From the NCBI GenBank assembly GCA_927417275.1, contig CAKMJV010000006.1, positions 1 through 64,000 of the forward strand: DNA of 64,000 nt. Direction: 5' to 3'. Under the pieces are notes generated by a model. The model was given only the letters and a program-made list of their open reading frames with translations, was not told the origin of the DNA and did not search any database. Position numbers and translations under genes: made by a program. This DNA comes from an uncultured Clostridia bacterium (GTDB lineage: Bacteria > Bacillota > Clostridia > Peptostreptococcales > Acidaminobacteraceae). This document shows positions 55,500 to 63,926 of this stretch, piece by piece; position 1 is the stretch's first letter, and every line of letters starts with the position of its first letter.

Positions 55500-55973
55500 A
55501 AATCGCGCCAGTTTTTGATATAGGCTATACTTGTATTTATAATCGGTTTTCAAGCGGTCCCAATCTATGGTGGTGACCGCTATCTTTTTATCCAAGACTT
55601 GCTTAATATAGTGTTTATCATCTACAGTCTCATCTTCTGTTTCTTCCTCGTCTGCGAGTGCTTCATAGCCCTTTTGGACGTCATCGAGACTTACACCCTT
55701 TCGTTTTAAGTCTGCTTTTATGCGATAATCGCCGAATTTATGTCGTCTACTTCTAATGAAACTCTGAGCATACAACACATCATCTAAAAAATGATGCGCA
55801 CACAAATAAGAGATGATTTGTTCAACCATCTCCACTGACATCTCTTTGCCTAATAATTTTTCTCTAATCTCATGAGACGTTCGCATTTGTAGCGATAATA
55901 AATAAAGGGCATAATTGAGACCTCTTGAATAATCGTATGACACGGATCTATCTCCTTGTACTTTTATCTTCAA
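55416..55973 (-). CDS. recX: Regulatory protein RecX
   Basis: RecA regulator of 185 residues with three-helix repeats: SLQMRTSHEIREKLLGK, FIRSRRHKFGDYRIKADLKRKG and KYKYSLYQKLARFLASRGF. RecX caps or destabilises RecA filaments. Its last 28 codons overlap the 3' end of the convergent helicase gene, and its start lies 26 nt inside the preceding gene. No recA gene is in the window. RBS AAGGAGATAG precedes the ATG. Confidence 0.9.
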   Translation of the reverse strand: MKIKVQGDRSVSYDYSRGLNYALYLLSLQMRTSHEIREKLLGKEMSVEMVEQIISYLCAHHFLDDVLYAQSFIRSRRHKFGDYRIKADLKRKGVSLDDVQKGYEALADEEETEDETVDDKHYIKQVLDKKIAVTTIDWDRLKTDYKYKYSLYQKLARFLASRGFAGDVIKNVISERLAEEFFDET

Positions 55974-56697
55974 TGGTTATCTCTACATAATCAATCTCTA
56001 TGCGGTTTCCGATACCCGTTCCATAGGGATGCATAAGCACGCGAACAGCGCTCTTGTCCAACTGATAACTATAGAGTTTATAAGATTTATCGTCTATTTT
56101 ATACGTCATTTGGTTCGAACGCATATCAAAAATAAGCGTTTCTTCGATCCATGTATCGTAAACTGGCGTTATCAAATGAAAATTTTCATTATAAGACCAG
56201 TCGGAAGCAAGAAAACGAAAAACGTCTCTTCCTGGTCGTTCCGATTGATTAATTAAATCATATGAGTATTCCACCAAGACGATGCCATCACCCATGGCTG
56301 TAAACCATGAACCATCTGATTTCTCAGGAATCAAATCCAAATTTGTGGTTTGATAAAGGGTGATGCCACCAGAGAAAGTGTCATTGCCCCGTGAAATCTT
56401 TACGCGACGTTTAACCGTTAATACATCTTTACTCTGTAATTCCAGAGGCTTGCTTAACATAAAAGGCATCACACCCGTGGTGTCTTTTGAGAGCGTTAAT
56501 ATCCCATTATCTATTTCGGCAAGATCATATGCGCGCTTATAGGTTTCCCAAGCACTAACCAGCCAAAAGTCCTTATCTATTTCATCAAAATCAAATCGAT
56601 AAGTTTCTATCGTGTTGTCTATTTTCTCGTGCGTTACGATACTAAATACTAGAAATGCAATTACTGCAAACATTACGATGATGAATAGTTTTTTCAT
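55948..56697 (-). CDS. Membrane-anchored LamG-like extracellular protein
   Basis: A 249-residue protein with an N-terminal transmembrane anchor (about 4-23) and an extracellular, beta-rich domain resembling concanavalin/LamG-type folds (FDEIDKDFWLVSAWETYK, ISRGNDTFSGGITLYQTTNL, NRIEIDYVEITIED at the end). No catalytic residues are evident; ligand binding is likely. The gene overlaps recX by 26 nt, an odd partner for a DNA-repair regulator, so the pairing may simply be a compact genome effect. Confidence 0.68.
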   Translation of the reverse strand: MKKLFIIVMFAVIAFLVFSIVTHEKIDNTIETYRFDFDEIDKDFWLVSAWETYKRAYDLAEIDNGILTLSKDTTGVMPFMLSKPLELQSKDVLTVKRRVKISRGNDTFSGGITLYQTTNLDLIPEKSDGSWFTAMGDGIVLVEYSYDLINQSERPGRDVFRFLASDWSYNENFHLITPVYDTWIEETLIFDMRSNQMTYKIDDKSYKLYSYQLDKSAVRVLMHPYGTGIGNRIEIDYVEITIEDKSTRR

Positions 56698-56717
56698 GGC
56701 TTGCCCTCATTTCCTCA

Positions 56718-57089
56718 TTAGATAGAATCTGTCTTCTTTATAATATCCTCAACATCTTTTAGTCCGATGATAAATTTGTATTTGGGTTGAATTTTCTCAA
56801 ATTTTAATTCAAATACAAACTGAATCACATCAACTGATTGCCAAGTGATATTGATGTCTTTTACCCAGTTTGCTAGTTTAATTTCACCAAGTTTATCTAC
56901 CAATAGATGTTTAAGCCTTGATAAATCAACAAAACCTTTAGGTGTGCGCTTTAAATAATTAAAAGTAGACACCAGAATCACTTCTCGTACCCTTTTAAAA
57001 ATCATGAATTGCCTAATGCTTTTTACACTTTCAACCAACAAAAAAATCACAAATGTCGCCAGTCCAGCGATGATTACTTGCACGAACAT
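56718..57089 (-). CDS. Small membrane-anchored protein, unknown function
   Basis: A 123-residue protein: one N-terminal transmembrane helix (about 4-24, IIAGLATFVIFLLVES) and a cytosolic or extracellular domain rich in Lys and Val/Ile with alternating hydrophobic strands (INITWQSVDVIQFVFELKFEKI). No family recognised. It lies between the RluF-like gene (52 nt upstream) and the LamG-like gene (20 nt downstream) and is probably cotranscribed with both. Confidence 0.68.
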   Translation of the reverse strand: MFVQVIIAGLATFVIFLLVESVKSIRQFMIFKRVREVILVSTFNYLKRTPKGFVDLSRLKHLLVDKLGEIKLANWVKDINITWQSVDVIQFVFELKFEKIQPKYKFIIGLKDVEDIIKKTDSI

Positions 57090-57141
57090 ACTTTTACTCC
57101 TATAAACTAAACAGTTCCACTAACATTATTATCGGCACAAA

Positions 57142-57864
57142 TCAAAGATGCGTTAAGTTAAGTTCACTTGAATCCTCATACACCAAGTTTCGAAGCGCTT
57201 CGAGTTCACCGTCTTCTATTAGACGCCAATCCCCGGCTTTAAGTTCACCCAAATGGATATTTAATATGCGAATCCGCTTTAATCGTACCACTTCAAAACC
57301 CAAGGCTTCACACATACGCCTGATTTGTCGATTTAAGCCTTGTGTTAATATAATACGAAAAGTCCGATCACTACGCTTTTCTACGATACATGGCCGCGTG
57401 ATCGTATCAAGTATTTCCACACCTTTGGACATTTTTGAGATGAAAGCAGTTGAAATCACTCGATCTACGGTTACAACATACTCTTTCTCATGAAAGTTTC
57501 GCGCTTTCAAAATGCGATTGGCCAACTCGCCATCATCTGTAAGCAAAATCAGTCCTTCAGAATTTTTATCCAGCCGTCCCACAGGAAAGACACGGGTTGG
57601 ATAGTTTAAATAGGTGATGATATTGTCTTTGACGTCTAAGTTGCTGGTGCATTCGATCCCTACGGGCTTATACAGTGCGATCACCGTCTTTCGACTCGAG
57701 CGCTGAACCATTTTGCCACAATACACCACTTCATCATCAGCCGCAACCTGAGCGCCAAGTACAGCCACCTCATTATTTATAAGCACTTGACCTTTTTCTA
57801 TTTGACGATCTGCTTCACGACGCGAACAAACGCCTGAATCACTTAAAAATTTATTTAACCTCAT
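57142..57864 (-). CDS. RluF-like 23S rRNA pseudouridine synthase
   Basis: A 240-residue enzyme: S4 domain in the first 50 residues (SGVCSRREADRQIEKGQV) and a synthase domain with GRLDKNSEGLILLTDDG (catalytic Asp in GRLD) and QGLNRQIRRMCEALGFEV. The CSRREAD start and the LNRQIRRM motif are closest to RluF (pseudouridine 2604 of 23S rRNA, also tRNA-Tyr), with RluB/RsuA as more distant relatives. It overlaps the nucleoid-associated protein gene by 4 nt. Confidence 0.9.
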   Translation of the reverse strand: MRLNKFLSDSGVCSRREADRQIEKGQVLINNEVAVLGAQVAADDEVVYCGKMVQRSSRKTVIALYKPVGIECTSNLDVKDNIITYLNYPTRVFPVGRLDKNSEGLILLTDDGELANRILKARNFHEKEYVVTVDRVISTAFISKMSKGVEILDTITRPCIVEKRSDRTFRIILTQGLNRQIRRMCEALGFEVVRLKRIRILNIHLGELKAGDWRLIEDGELEALRNLVYEDSSELNLTHL

Positions 57865-58829
57865 AACAATTCTCCTAAATTTCTAAGCGAAATGGAAACA
57901 GACCCATCTGGATGGTTTTCTATCGCCAAATTTTCACTTCTTGAAACGTATTCATAAGGTAAAATAATCTCAACGCCACTTGCTGTTTTTATTCTCTGTG
58001 TGCGTTTCAATTTTTTTCTTTGTGCTTCGTTAAGCGTGATACTCTCTGTCTCAATGCCTTTTTCTTCAATTTCTTGAACATAGGCTTCTCGTGCTGCAGT
58101 GGTTTCAAAACAAGTTCTAACCACTTCATCGATATCAATTGAGCCACTTTCTTCAAGTTGTTCGGTTATGACCTTTCGCATTTGTGCTTTCTTGATCATG
58201 GGTTGGTCTTCATATTTTTCTATCATTTTTTCAGCAGATTTGGTCACGCGATCTATTTTTCTCTTTTCTGTAAGCGCAGCTTGGTTGTCCAGCACATGTG
58301 TCATAATATATTTGTCTTTATTGCCATCCACCGTCACTGTCTTGTCTTTTATGAGGATGATGTTTTGGTCGAGATCAATTAAAAATCCCTCTTCTACCTT
58401 TTGAGACTTGTAAGGCAGTGTCGTAACTTGTCTAATAATTTTATTTGCGATTAAGTTTTCTTCAAGTTCAACAGCATGTGCATAAGAGGTTCTAAAATTA
58501 AGTTTTAAAAAACCTAAATAATTACGGTCTTCTCGGCTAAATTTCAGACACATTAAATCACACGCTTTAATCTCTTCACACTTTTGCATCACGTCATAAA
58601 ACAAATCTGCCACCATCAAACCATCATCCTTAAATGACTCAAATGAAACATTAAACTTTGAAACTTGACTTAATGGTATCGTCGCTATATCTAGATGTTC
58701 AAAAAAACCTTCTATGTGTTTGTTTACATAATCATCAATTTCAACATCGATTTGCATCGGTAACTCAGACAGCATTTTTATGCCTGCCTGTGCATCTAAA
58801 ACATGTAAATACGCTTCATAAATGGACAT
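57861..58829 (-). CDS. Nucleoid-associated protein of the NdpA/YejK family
   Basis: A 322-residue protein of family PF04245, which in enterobacteria (YejK/NdpA) binds the nucleoid and topoisomerases. Characteristic stretches are the start IYEAYLHVLDAQAG, HVLDNQAALTEKRK and the C-terminal IKTASGVEIILPYEYVSR. The family is less studied in Gram-positive bacteria, where function is unknown. RBS AAGGAG at 5-6 nt. Its 3' end overlaps the rluF-like gene. Confidence 0.82.
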   Translation of the reverse strand: MSIYEAYLHVLDAQAGIKMLSELPMQIDVEIDDYVNKHIEGFFEHLDIATIPLSQVSKFNVSFESFKDDGLMVADLFYDVMQKCEEIKACDLMCLKFSREDRNYLGFLKLNFRTSYAHAVELEENLIANKIIRQVTTLPYKSQKVEEGFLIDLDQNIILIKDKTVTVDGNKDKYIMTHVLDNQAALTEKRKIDRVTKSAEKMIEKYEDQPMIKKAQMRKVITEQLEESGSIDIDEVVRTCFETTAAREAYVQEIEEKGIETESITLNEAQRKKLKRTQRIKTASGVEIILPYEYVSRSENLAIENHPDGSVSISLRNLGELL

Positions 58830-58910
58830 ACAAACTCCTTATAAATTAAAATCTATTATTAAGCATATCCTAGGTGAAGACATATTTCAAGGGGCATTGT
58901 GTTCACATCT

Positions 58911-60821
58911 TTATTCGGATTCTTGATAGATTTCCCAAATCTTCTCGATGTTCTCCACAAACACCTCCACGAGTACTGGATCAAGGTGTGTTCCCGCTGA
59001 ATCTTTGATCATTTGTACGGATTGCTCAAAGCTAAATGGCTCTTTATAAACGCGTTTAGACGTTATGGCATCAAACACATCTGCTAGGGCAACGATTCTC
59101 GCTGAAAGGGGTATCGCACTTCCTCGAAGCCCCTCTGGATAGCCTGAACCATCCCACCTTTCATGATGAAAGCGTGCGATTTCTTCTGCAAACTTATAGA
59201 AATCCGCATCAAAAACGCGCAACCCTTCTCTTAACGACTTAAAAATATCTGCGCCCACACCTGCGTGCAGTTTCATAATATGCCATTCTTCAGCTGTTAA
59301 CTTACCAGGCTTTTTAAGAATCTCATCTGGTATACCCACTTTTCCGATATCATGTGCCGATGCATTCCGCTCTATTTCAAGCACGAACTTTCTATTAACG
59401 CTATAGCCAGGCAAGTCTTTTTTTCTCAATGCTTCTGCTATGGCAACCGAATACTTAACCATACGCATGATGTGCTCTCCCGTTTCATTGTCCTTCTGAT
59501 CTACCAATTCTGCAAAACTGTTAGTGATTTTAGAAAAGACCACTTTGGTAAAATAGGACCGATTTAATAAGCCACTTACTTCATTTATAATTTTCTCCGC
59601 CAATCGCAAGTGTTTTGTATTGAAATGATTTTTTTCGATGGAACTAAAGAAAACCATTCCAAATACAGCCTCTCCCATTTTTAAAGGAATCACCATATTC
59701 GACTTAACCCCTTCGGCGTTTAAAAGCAGCAGCGCAGCACTATTGGGTTTCTTTTTTAGTGCTTCTTCTAAATCTGCCGTTATAAAAGACTTTTTGCTTT
59801 CTAGCACATCGGTAAGTGACGTCTTACTAAATGAGGCCTCAAATCCAGGGCCTAACATGATTTTATCAAAATTTGCAACACCGATCTCAGCTACGATTTT
59901 CTCACGACTATAATCTGCAAAAGCGACGCCAATACGATCCACACCCATCCTCAGATGGAGCTTTTCAAATAATGACTCGATAACGTCGTCGATCATATAA
60001 TGCGTTTCGATCAGATCCTTTACTTCTTTTGTAAATTTTTCTTCTTCTATGATTTCTTTTACCGTGTGAATAATCACCTTTTCTTCGGTAAATAAAGGCT
60101 TCAAACTTGGCAACTGATTAAAATCATACTGTCGAGATACCATCTGTCCAAAACTTTTGATAATAAAATTTACATCAGAAAGAACATATTTATAAATCAC
60201 TACGCTGAATACGCCTAAAAGAATGAAAAAGATAATGAAAATGACATTTAAAAGCAACGTAGCATCTTGAAAAATGTCTTGATTCAATGCATCATTTCGA
60301 AGACGCATGTCCGCCAAATTAAGACTTAAAGTCTCATAATGTGTCCAAAGCACTTCCAGGGGTACAGTATCCACATGGCTGCCTTCCATGATATTTAAGA
60401 TGCGCTGTGAACTGTAATAAAGTGCGTTTGTGTCTTCTAACAAAACCTCGACGCTTTTATTATGACGATTCAAACTCGCTTTATTAATGCTTTGCATATT
60501 AACGATGTAGTGCGTAAGTGATTCGACAAAGCCATTCGTAATTTGAATCAACTCTGTTTGATTGCGATCAAACGCTTCAATAAGCCTTACATTTTCACCA
60601 TTTGATGCATCGGCTAAAACTTGTGTCGTTACATTTTCTACCACCTTAATCGGAAAAGACATGGCAACCACTGCATTTTGAAGTGACTCCATATGTAAAT
60701 CATTTTCTTCACTATACGTTTTCATTAAAGGCACAAAGTAAAAATTGATGGCAAATGACAAAACGACAAATATTAATAAAAACAGCAATGTTCTTTGTGC
60801 AATTTTTTTAAGGCTAAACAT
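58911..60821 (-). CDS. Membrane HD-GYP c-di-GMP phosphodiesterase with GAF domain
   Basis: A 636-residue sensor. Two transmembrane helices (about 8-28 and 200-220) enclose an extracellular sensory helix bundle, followed by a cytosolic GAF domain (about 280-430) and an HD-GYP domain (about 440-630) with ASAHDIGKVGIPDEIL, HHERWDGSGYPEGL and FHHER, all metal and GYP residues intact. It degrades cyclic di-GMP. The TTG at 60842 is rejected because the ATG at 60821 follows AAGGAG at 6 nt. It is 81 nt upstream of the nucleoid protein gene and probably transcribed separately. Confidence 0.93.
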   Translation of the reverse strand: MFSLKKIAQRTLLFLLIFVVLSFAINFYFVPLMKTYSEENDLHMESLQNAVVAMSFPIKVVENVTTQVLADASNGENVRLIEAFDRNQTELIQITNGFVESLTHYIVNMQSINKASLNRHNKSVEVLLEDTNALYYSSQRILNIMEGSHVDTVPLEVLWTHYETLSLNLADMRLRNDALNQDIFQDATLLLNVIFIIFFILLGVFSVVIYKYVLSDVNFIIKSFGQMVSRQYDFNQLPSLKPLFTEEKVIIHTVKEIIEEEKFTKEVKDLIETHYMIDDVIESLFEKLHLRMGVDRIGVAFADYSREKIVAEIGVANFDKIMLGPGFEASFSKTSLTDVLESKKSFITADLEEALKKKPNSAALLLLNAEGVKSNMVIPLKMGEAVFGMVFFSSIEKNHFNTKHLRLAEKIINEVSGLLNRSYFTKVVFSKITNSFAELVDQKDNETGEHIMRMVKYSVAIAEALRKKDLPGYSVNRKFVLEIERNASAHDIGKVGIPDEILKKPGKLTAEEWHIMKLHAGVGADIFKSLREGLRVFDADFYKFAEEIARFHHERWDGSGYPEGLRGSAIPLSARIVALADVFDAITSKRVYKEPFSFEQSVQMIKDSAGTHLDPVLVEVFVENIEKIWEIYQESE

Positions 60822-60935
60822 GTCCATCTCCTTGTATATCAAAGTCTTTTACTTTAATAGGATATTATACCCACTCTATGCCCATTTTAACACCGTTTAC
60901 GAATCAAAACCAGTACGAAACATTTACTTAAGTGT

Positions 60936-60964
60936 TTGGTTCTTTTAAAAAAAAATAGTATAAT
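60936..60964 (+). promoter_or_regulatory. Promoter of the SagB-like/M20 operon
   Basis: TTGGTT (60936-60941), 17-nt spacer with a nine-A run, TATAAT (60959-60964), 42 nt before the ATG at 61007. Confidence 0.7.
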
Positions 60965-61006
60965 CTATATAGGTTATATTACTTTATCATACGTCTAGGA
61001 GGTCAT

Positions 61007-61756
61007 ATGAACACCATTAAAGACCATAGAAATTTTATGAAATCCATTTTCGACAGTTGGAAAAATGTCACTGCCTCAGATCAAATGCAAGGTATACCAG
61101 CACCGCCACTTCAAAAGTCCCCTAAGCGCCCTACAAAGCTTATTGCACTTCCAACCGATTTTGAAACTACATACCCATTATATCCTGCACTCACTGAAAG
61201 AAGAAGCGTCCGACAATTTAGCGACGCGCCGATGACTTTATCTGAGTTAAGTTTTTTACTGGACACCACTTGCAGAATACAAAAGGTAATCGGTGATCAC
61301 ATCGCGAGTTTCAGACCCGCACCCTCTGGTGGGGCACGTCACCCCTTTGAAACGTATCTCATCATTAATCGTATAGATGGCATCCAAGATGGGGCTTATC
61401 ACTATTTGCCACTTTCACATGAGTTAGAGCCACTTGAGACCGATTTAATCACACCACAAATGATTTCTGATTCTGTTAACGGTCAAAAATTCGCTGCTGC
61501 TTCAAACGTTATTTTCTTTTTCGCCATCGTACCTTATCGTGCCGAGTGGCGCTATGGGATAAAATCTCATAAGGTTATGCTCATCGATCTCGGTCATATG
61601 GCTCAAAATTTGTGTCTTGCTGCTGAAGCCATCGGTTCAGGTGCTTGCCCCATCGCTTCATATGATCAAGACAAAGCAGATGCTTTTTTTGGACTTGATG
61701 GCGAAAATGAATTTGTTTCTTATATCGTACCAGTGGGTAAAAAAATAGCAACTTAA
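61007..61756 (+). CDS. SagB-type nitroreductase-family oxidoreductase
   Basis: A 249-residue FMN-dependent oxidoreductase of the nitroreductase superfamily, SagB-type subgroup. Signature parts: ERRSVRQFSDAPMTLSELSFLL (flavin phosphate and dimer contact; about 65-84), RPAPSGGARHPFETYLI and MLIDLGHMAQNLCLAAEAIGSG. SagB-type enzymes oxidise azolines in azol(in)e-containing peptides when next to YcaO genes, but there are none here, so the substrate is open. RBS AGGAGG at 5 nt. It lies 26 nt upstream of an M20 peptidase gene. Confidence 0.88.
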   Translation: MNTIKDHRNFMKSIFDSWKNVTASDQMQGIPAPPLQKSPKRPTKLIALPTDFETTYPLYPALTERRSVRQFSDAPMTLSELSFLLDTTCRIQKVIGDHIASFRPAPSGGARHPFETYLIINRIDGIQDGAYHYLPLSHELEPLETDLITPQMISDSVNGQKFAAASNVIFFFAIVPYRAEWRYGIKSHKVMLIDLGHMAQNLCLAAEAIGSGACPIASYDQDKADAFFGLDGENEFVSYIVPVGKKIAT

Positions 61757-61782
61757 TGAAAATTTGAGTTGAGGAGGTTTTT

Positions 61783-62898
61783 ATGATTAATGAAAAAAGA
61801 CTTGTGGATGCATTTATGGAGTATGTCAGCATTTCAAGCCCAACGCAATCAGAAGGGCGTTTTGCAGCGTACATTTCAAAAATTCTTGAAGCACTTGGGC
61901 TAGATGTTTTAATCGACGACGCTGGCGAAAAAGTCGGCAGCGATACGGGTAATGTAATCGCCAAATTGAAGGGCAACGCAGAAGGCGATACACTCCTTTT
62001 TAGTTGTCACATGGATACGGTCTCACCAGGCGTAGATATTAAGCCGCTTATAAAAGATGGCGTCATATACAGCGATGGCACAACTGTACTCGGCGGTGAT
62101 AATAAAGCAGGTATCGCAGCGATTATAGAAGCACTCACCCTTATCAAAGAAAACAACCTCACACATGCAGATATAGAAGTTGTATTTAGCATCTTTGAAG
62201 AAGGTGGTTTACATGGCGCTAAAAATCTAAATTTTGAACAGTTTAACGCAAAATCAGTCTTTGTGCTTGATAGCGGTGGTGATCCAGGTCAAATCATCGT
62301 TAAAGGTCCTGCTCAAGATAAACTTGAGTTCAAAGTTATCGGTCGCCCTGCACACGCAGGTGTCGCGCCCGAAGAAGGCATCAGCGCTATACAAGTAGCA
62401 AGTGCTGCCATCTCAAAAATGAACCTCTTACGCATCGACGCTGAAACCACCGCAAACATCGGTCGCATCGAAGGTGGTTCTGTGACAAACATCGTCGCTG
62501 CTGAAGCAAAAGTATTTGCAGAAGCACGCAGTTTAGACAACCACAAACTCAAGGCACAGTCCGATCATATGGTGGCTTGCTTTGAAGATGCAGCTAAAGA
62601 TTTTGGCGCAACCGTTGAAACTTCAGTAAGTCGTATGTACTCAGCATTTAGTATCGATGAAAATGCTGAAATCGTAAACATGGCAAAAGCTGCATGTTCA
62701 CGCATCGGATTAAAGCCATACACCGCTTCTTCTGGTGGTGGAAGCGACACAAATGTCTTTAATGCAAATGGCCTTATGGCTATAAATCTCGGTATCGGAG
62801 AGAAAAAGCCTCACACCCTCGAAGAACATCTACACATCAAAGATTTGGTTGCCACCAGCAGCCTCGTATTAGAACTTATAAAAGGCGCTGTGAAATAA
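61783..62898 (+). CDS. M20-family metallopeptidase (PepT-like)
   Basis: Zinc aminopeptidase-type hydrolase of 371 residues, closest to the PepT-like subgroup. Metal-binding and catalytic residues: SCHMDTV (His ligand and Asp), GGDNKAG (bridging Asp), FEEGGLHG (catalytic Glu and ligand Glu), LDSGGDPG (Asp ligand) and the terminal KKPHTLEEHL (His ligand). RPAHAGVAPEEG is in the lid domain. Tripeptides are the usual substrate. RBS GAGGAGG. It is cotranscribed with the SagB-like gene and closed by a strong terminator. Confidence 0.92.
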   Translation: MINEKRLVDAFMEYVSISSPTQSEGRFAAYISKILEALGLDVLIDDAGEKVGSDTGNVIAKLKGNAEGDTLLFSCHMDTVSPGVDIKPLIKDGVIYSDGTTVLGGDNKAGIAAIIEALTLIKENNLTHADIEVVFSIFEEGGLHGAKNLNFEQFNAKSVFVLDSGGDPGQIIVKGPAQDKLEFKVIGRPAHAGVAPEEGISAIQVASAAISKMNLLRIDAETTANIGRIEGGSVTNIVAAEAKVFAEARSLDNHKLKAQSDHMVACFEDAAKDFGATVETSVSRMYSAFSIDENAEIVNMAKAACSRIGLKPYTASSGGGSDTNVFNANGLMAINLGIGEKKPHTLEEHLHIKDLVATSSLVLELIKGAVK

Positions 62899-62910
62899 TC
62901 AACTCATAAT

Positions 62911-62967
62911 AACAAAGGAGCGCGGTAGTCTGTAAACCAGACGACACGCGCTCCTTTGTTATTTTTG
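62911..62967 (+). terminator. Strong terminator after the M20 peptidase gene
   Basis: A 14-bp perfect stem AACAAAGGAGCGCG/CGCGCTCCTTTGTT (62911-62924, 62947-62960), with an inner GTCTG/CAGAC stem, then ATTTTTG. It also lies between the convergent toxin gene. Confidence 0.92.
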
Positions 62968-62995
62968 CATACTCTGTTTTAATTTTAAATGGTTT

Positions 62996-63601
62996 TTATA
63001 AATATCTTAACATTTGTATGTAATATGGTGCTTCTTGATTGTATTTCTCGTCTGCTTCAATAGGTCTTTGACCAAATGATGCAAATCCATACTTTGAATA
63101 AAATTCAATTAGTTTCTCATTTTCCTCACATTCCAAAAAAACAACTTTTCCACCAATAATACTTTGGGCTTGTACAATTTTATCAATTGTTATCTTCAAC
63201 AACTCTTCACCTTTAATTAGGTCGTTTACACCTTCTGAGTAATTTTTTGAGAACTGCGCAATTAATATTGCAGGAAGTAGCCTACTTTTCGTTTTATCAT
63301 CATATTTGGCAAACTTAGAAATTCTTTTTGCTAAACTTTTAGAAACGCTGGTTGGAAAAATAACTATTGTTTTGTTTGCTAAAGTGAAATACCCTACAAG
63401 CGTAGGTTTTGATTTATATGGAAGATAGACAAGGTGTGTTTGAGACAATCCCTGCTTTGCAAATTCGATTGACTTGTGGTGTAAGAAAAATTCAACTTCT
63501 TTGTTTATTGGACACGAAAATTCGGAGAGCAATATTTGTACCTTTTGCTCTCCGAGTTCATCAATCATTTCTCTTAAATTAAAAATATTAATCCCCGTCA
63601 T
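62996..63601 (-). CDS. GNAT-family acetyltransferase, probable toxin of a TA module
   Basis: A 201-residue GNAT protein. The core (about 60-190) has LVGYFTLANKTIVI, KSRLLPAILIAQFSKNYSEGV (acetyl-CoA binding) and LIEFYSKYGFASFG near the end. This Firmicutes subfamily (an N-terminal part ending in FFLHHKSIEFAKQGLSQTHLV) resembles TacT/AtaT-type toxins that acetylate aminoacyl-tRNA. A 56-residue gene ends 1 nt before its start, the usual antitoxin-toxin order. Toxicity is inferred from family and context, not shown. Confidence 0.75.
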   Translation of the reverse strand: MTGINIFNLREMIDELGEQKVQILLSEFSCPINKEVEFFLHHKSIEFAKQGLSQTHLVYLPYKSKPTLVGYFTLANKTIVIFPTSVSKSLAKRISKFAKYDDKTKSRLLPAILIAQFSKNYSEGVNDLIKGEELLKITIDKIVQAQSIIGGKVVFLECEENEKLIEFYSKYGFASFGQRPIEADEKYNQEAPYYIQMLRYL

Positions 63602-63602
63602 G

Positions 63603-63773
63603 CTACGCTCCGAATATTGTTTTAATTTTGTCTTTAGGGACGTCTTTTACTGTTTTAGAAATTTTGATTTCTTTAACTTTCTTTGATTTAGACATTTCTA
63701 AAGCGTCAATCAAATTCCTGGCAGAGTGCCTGTCTCTAATATTAACTTCCTTTAAAATACTCTTAGTTGCCAT
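63603..63773 (-). CDS. Small basic protein, probable antitoxin
   Basis: A 56-residue protein encoded just upstream of the GNAT gene: a short N-terminal strand-helix (SILKEVNIRDRHSARNLIDA) and a lysine-rich C-terminal tail (SKSKKVKEIKISK). The TAG stop is followed by C and then the ATG of the GNAT gene, so translation is coupled. The ribosome site is AAGGTG at 6 nt. Length, start MATKS and position match the small partners of Firmicutes GNAT toxins; a ribbon-helix-helix DNA-binding fold is possible but not obvious. Confidence 0.65.
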   Translation of the reverse strand: MATKSILKEVNIRDRHSARNLIDALEMSKSKKVKEIKISKTVKDVPKDKIKTIFGA

Positions 63774-63897
63774 GGCATCACCTTCTTATGTAATAGATAC
63801 CCAAATAGTTTCATTTGATTCTATATCGGTTTAAAAACATATAATATTTACTCTTAATTTAAATTATCTATTATTCAATTACTTGTTATATATTCTT

Positions 63898-63926
63898 ATA
63901 TTATGTTATTTGTTTTTGCTTTGCAA
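63898..63926 (-). promoter_or_regulatory. Candidate promoter of the GNAT module
   Basis: On the minus strand TTGCAA (63926-63921), 17-nt spacer, TAATAT (63903-63898). Weak match in A/T-rich DNA; the antitoxin ATG follows 124 nt later. Confidence 0.35.
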
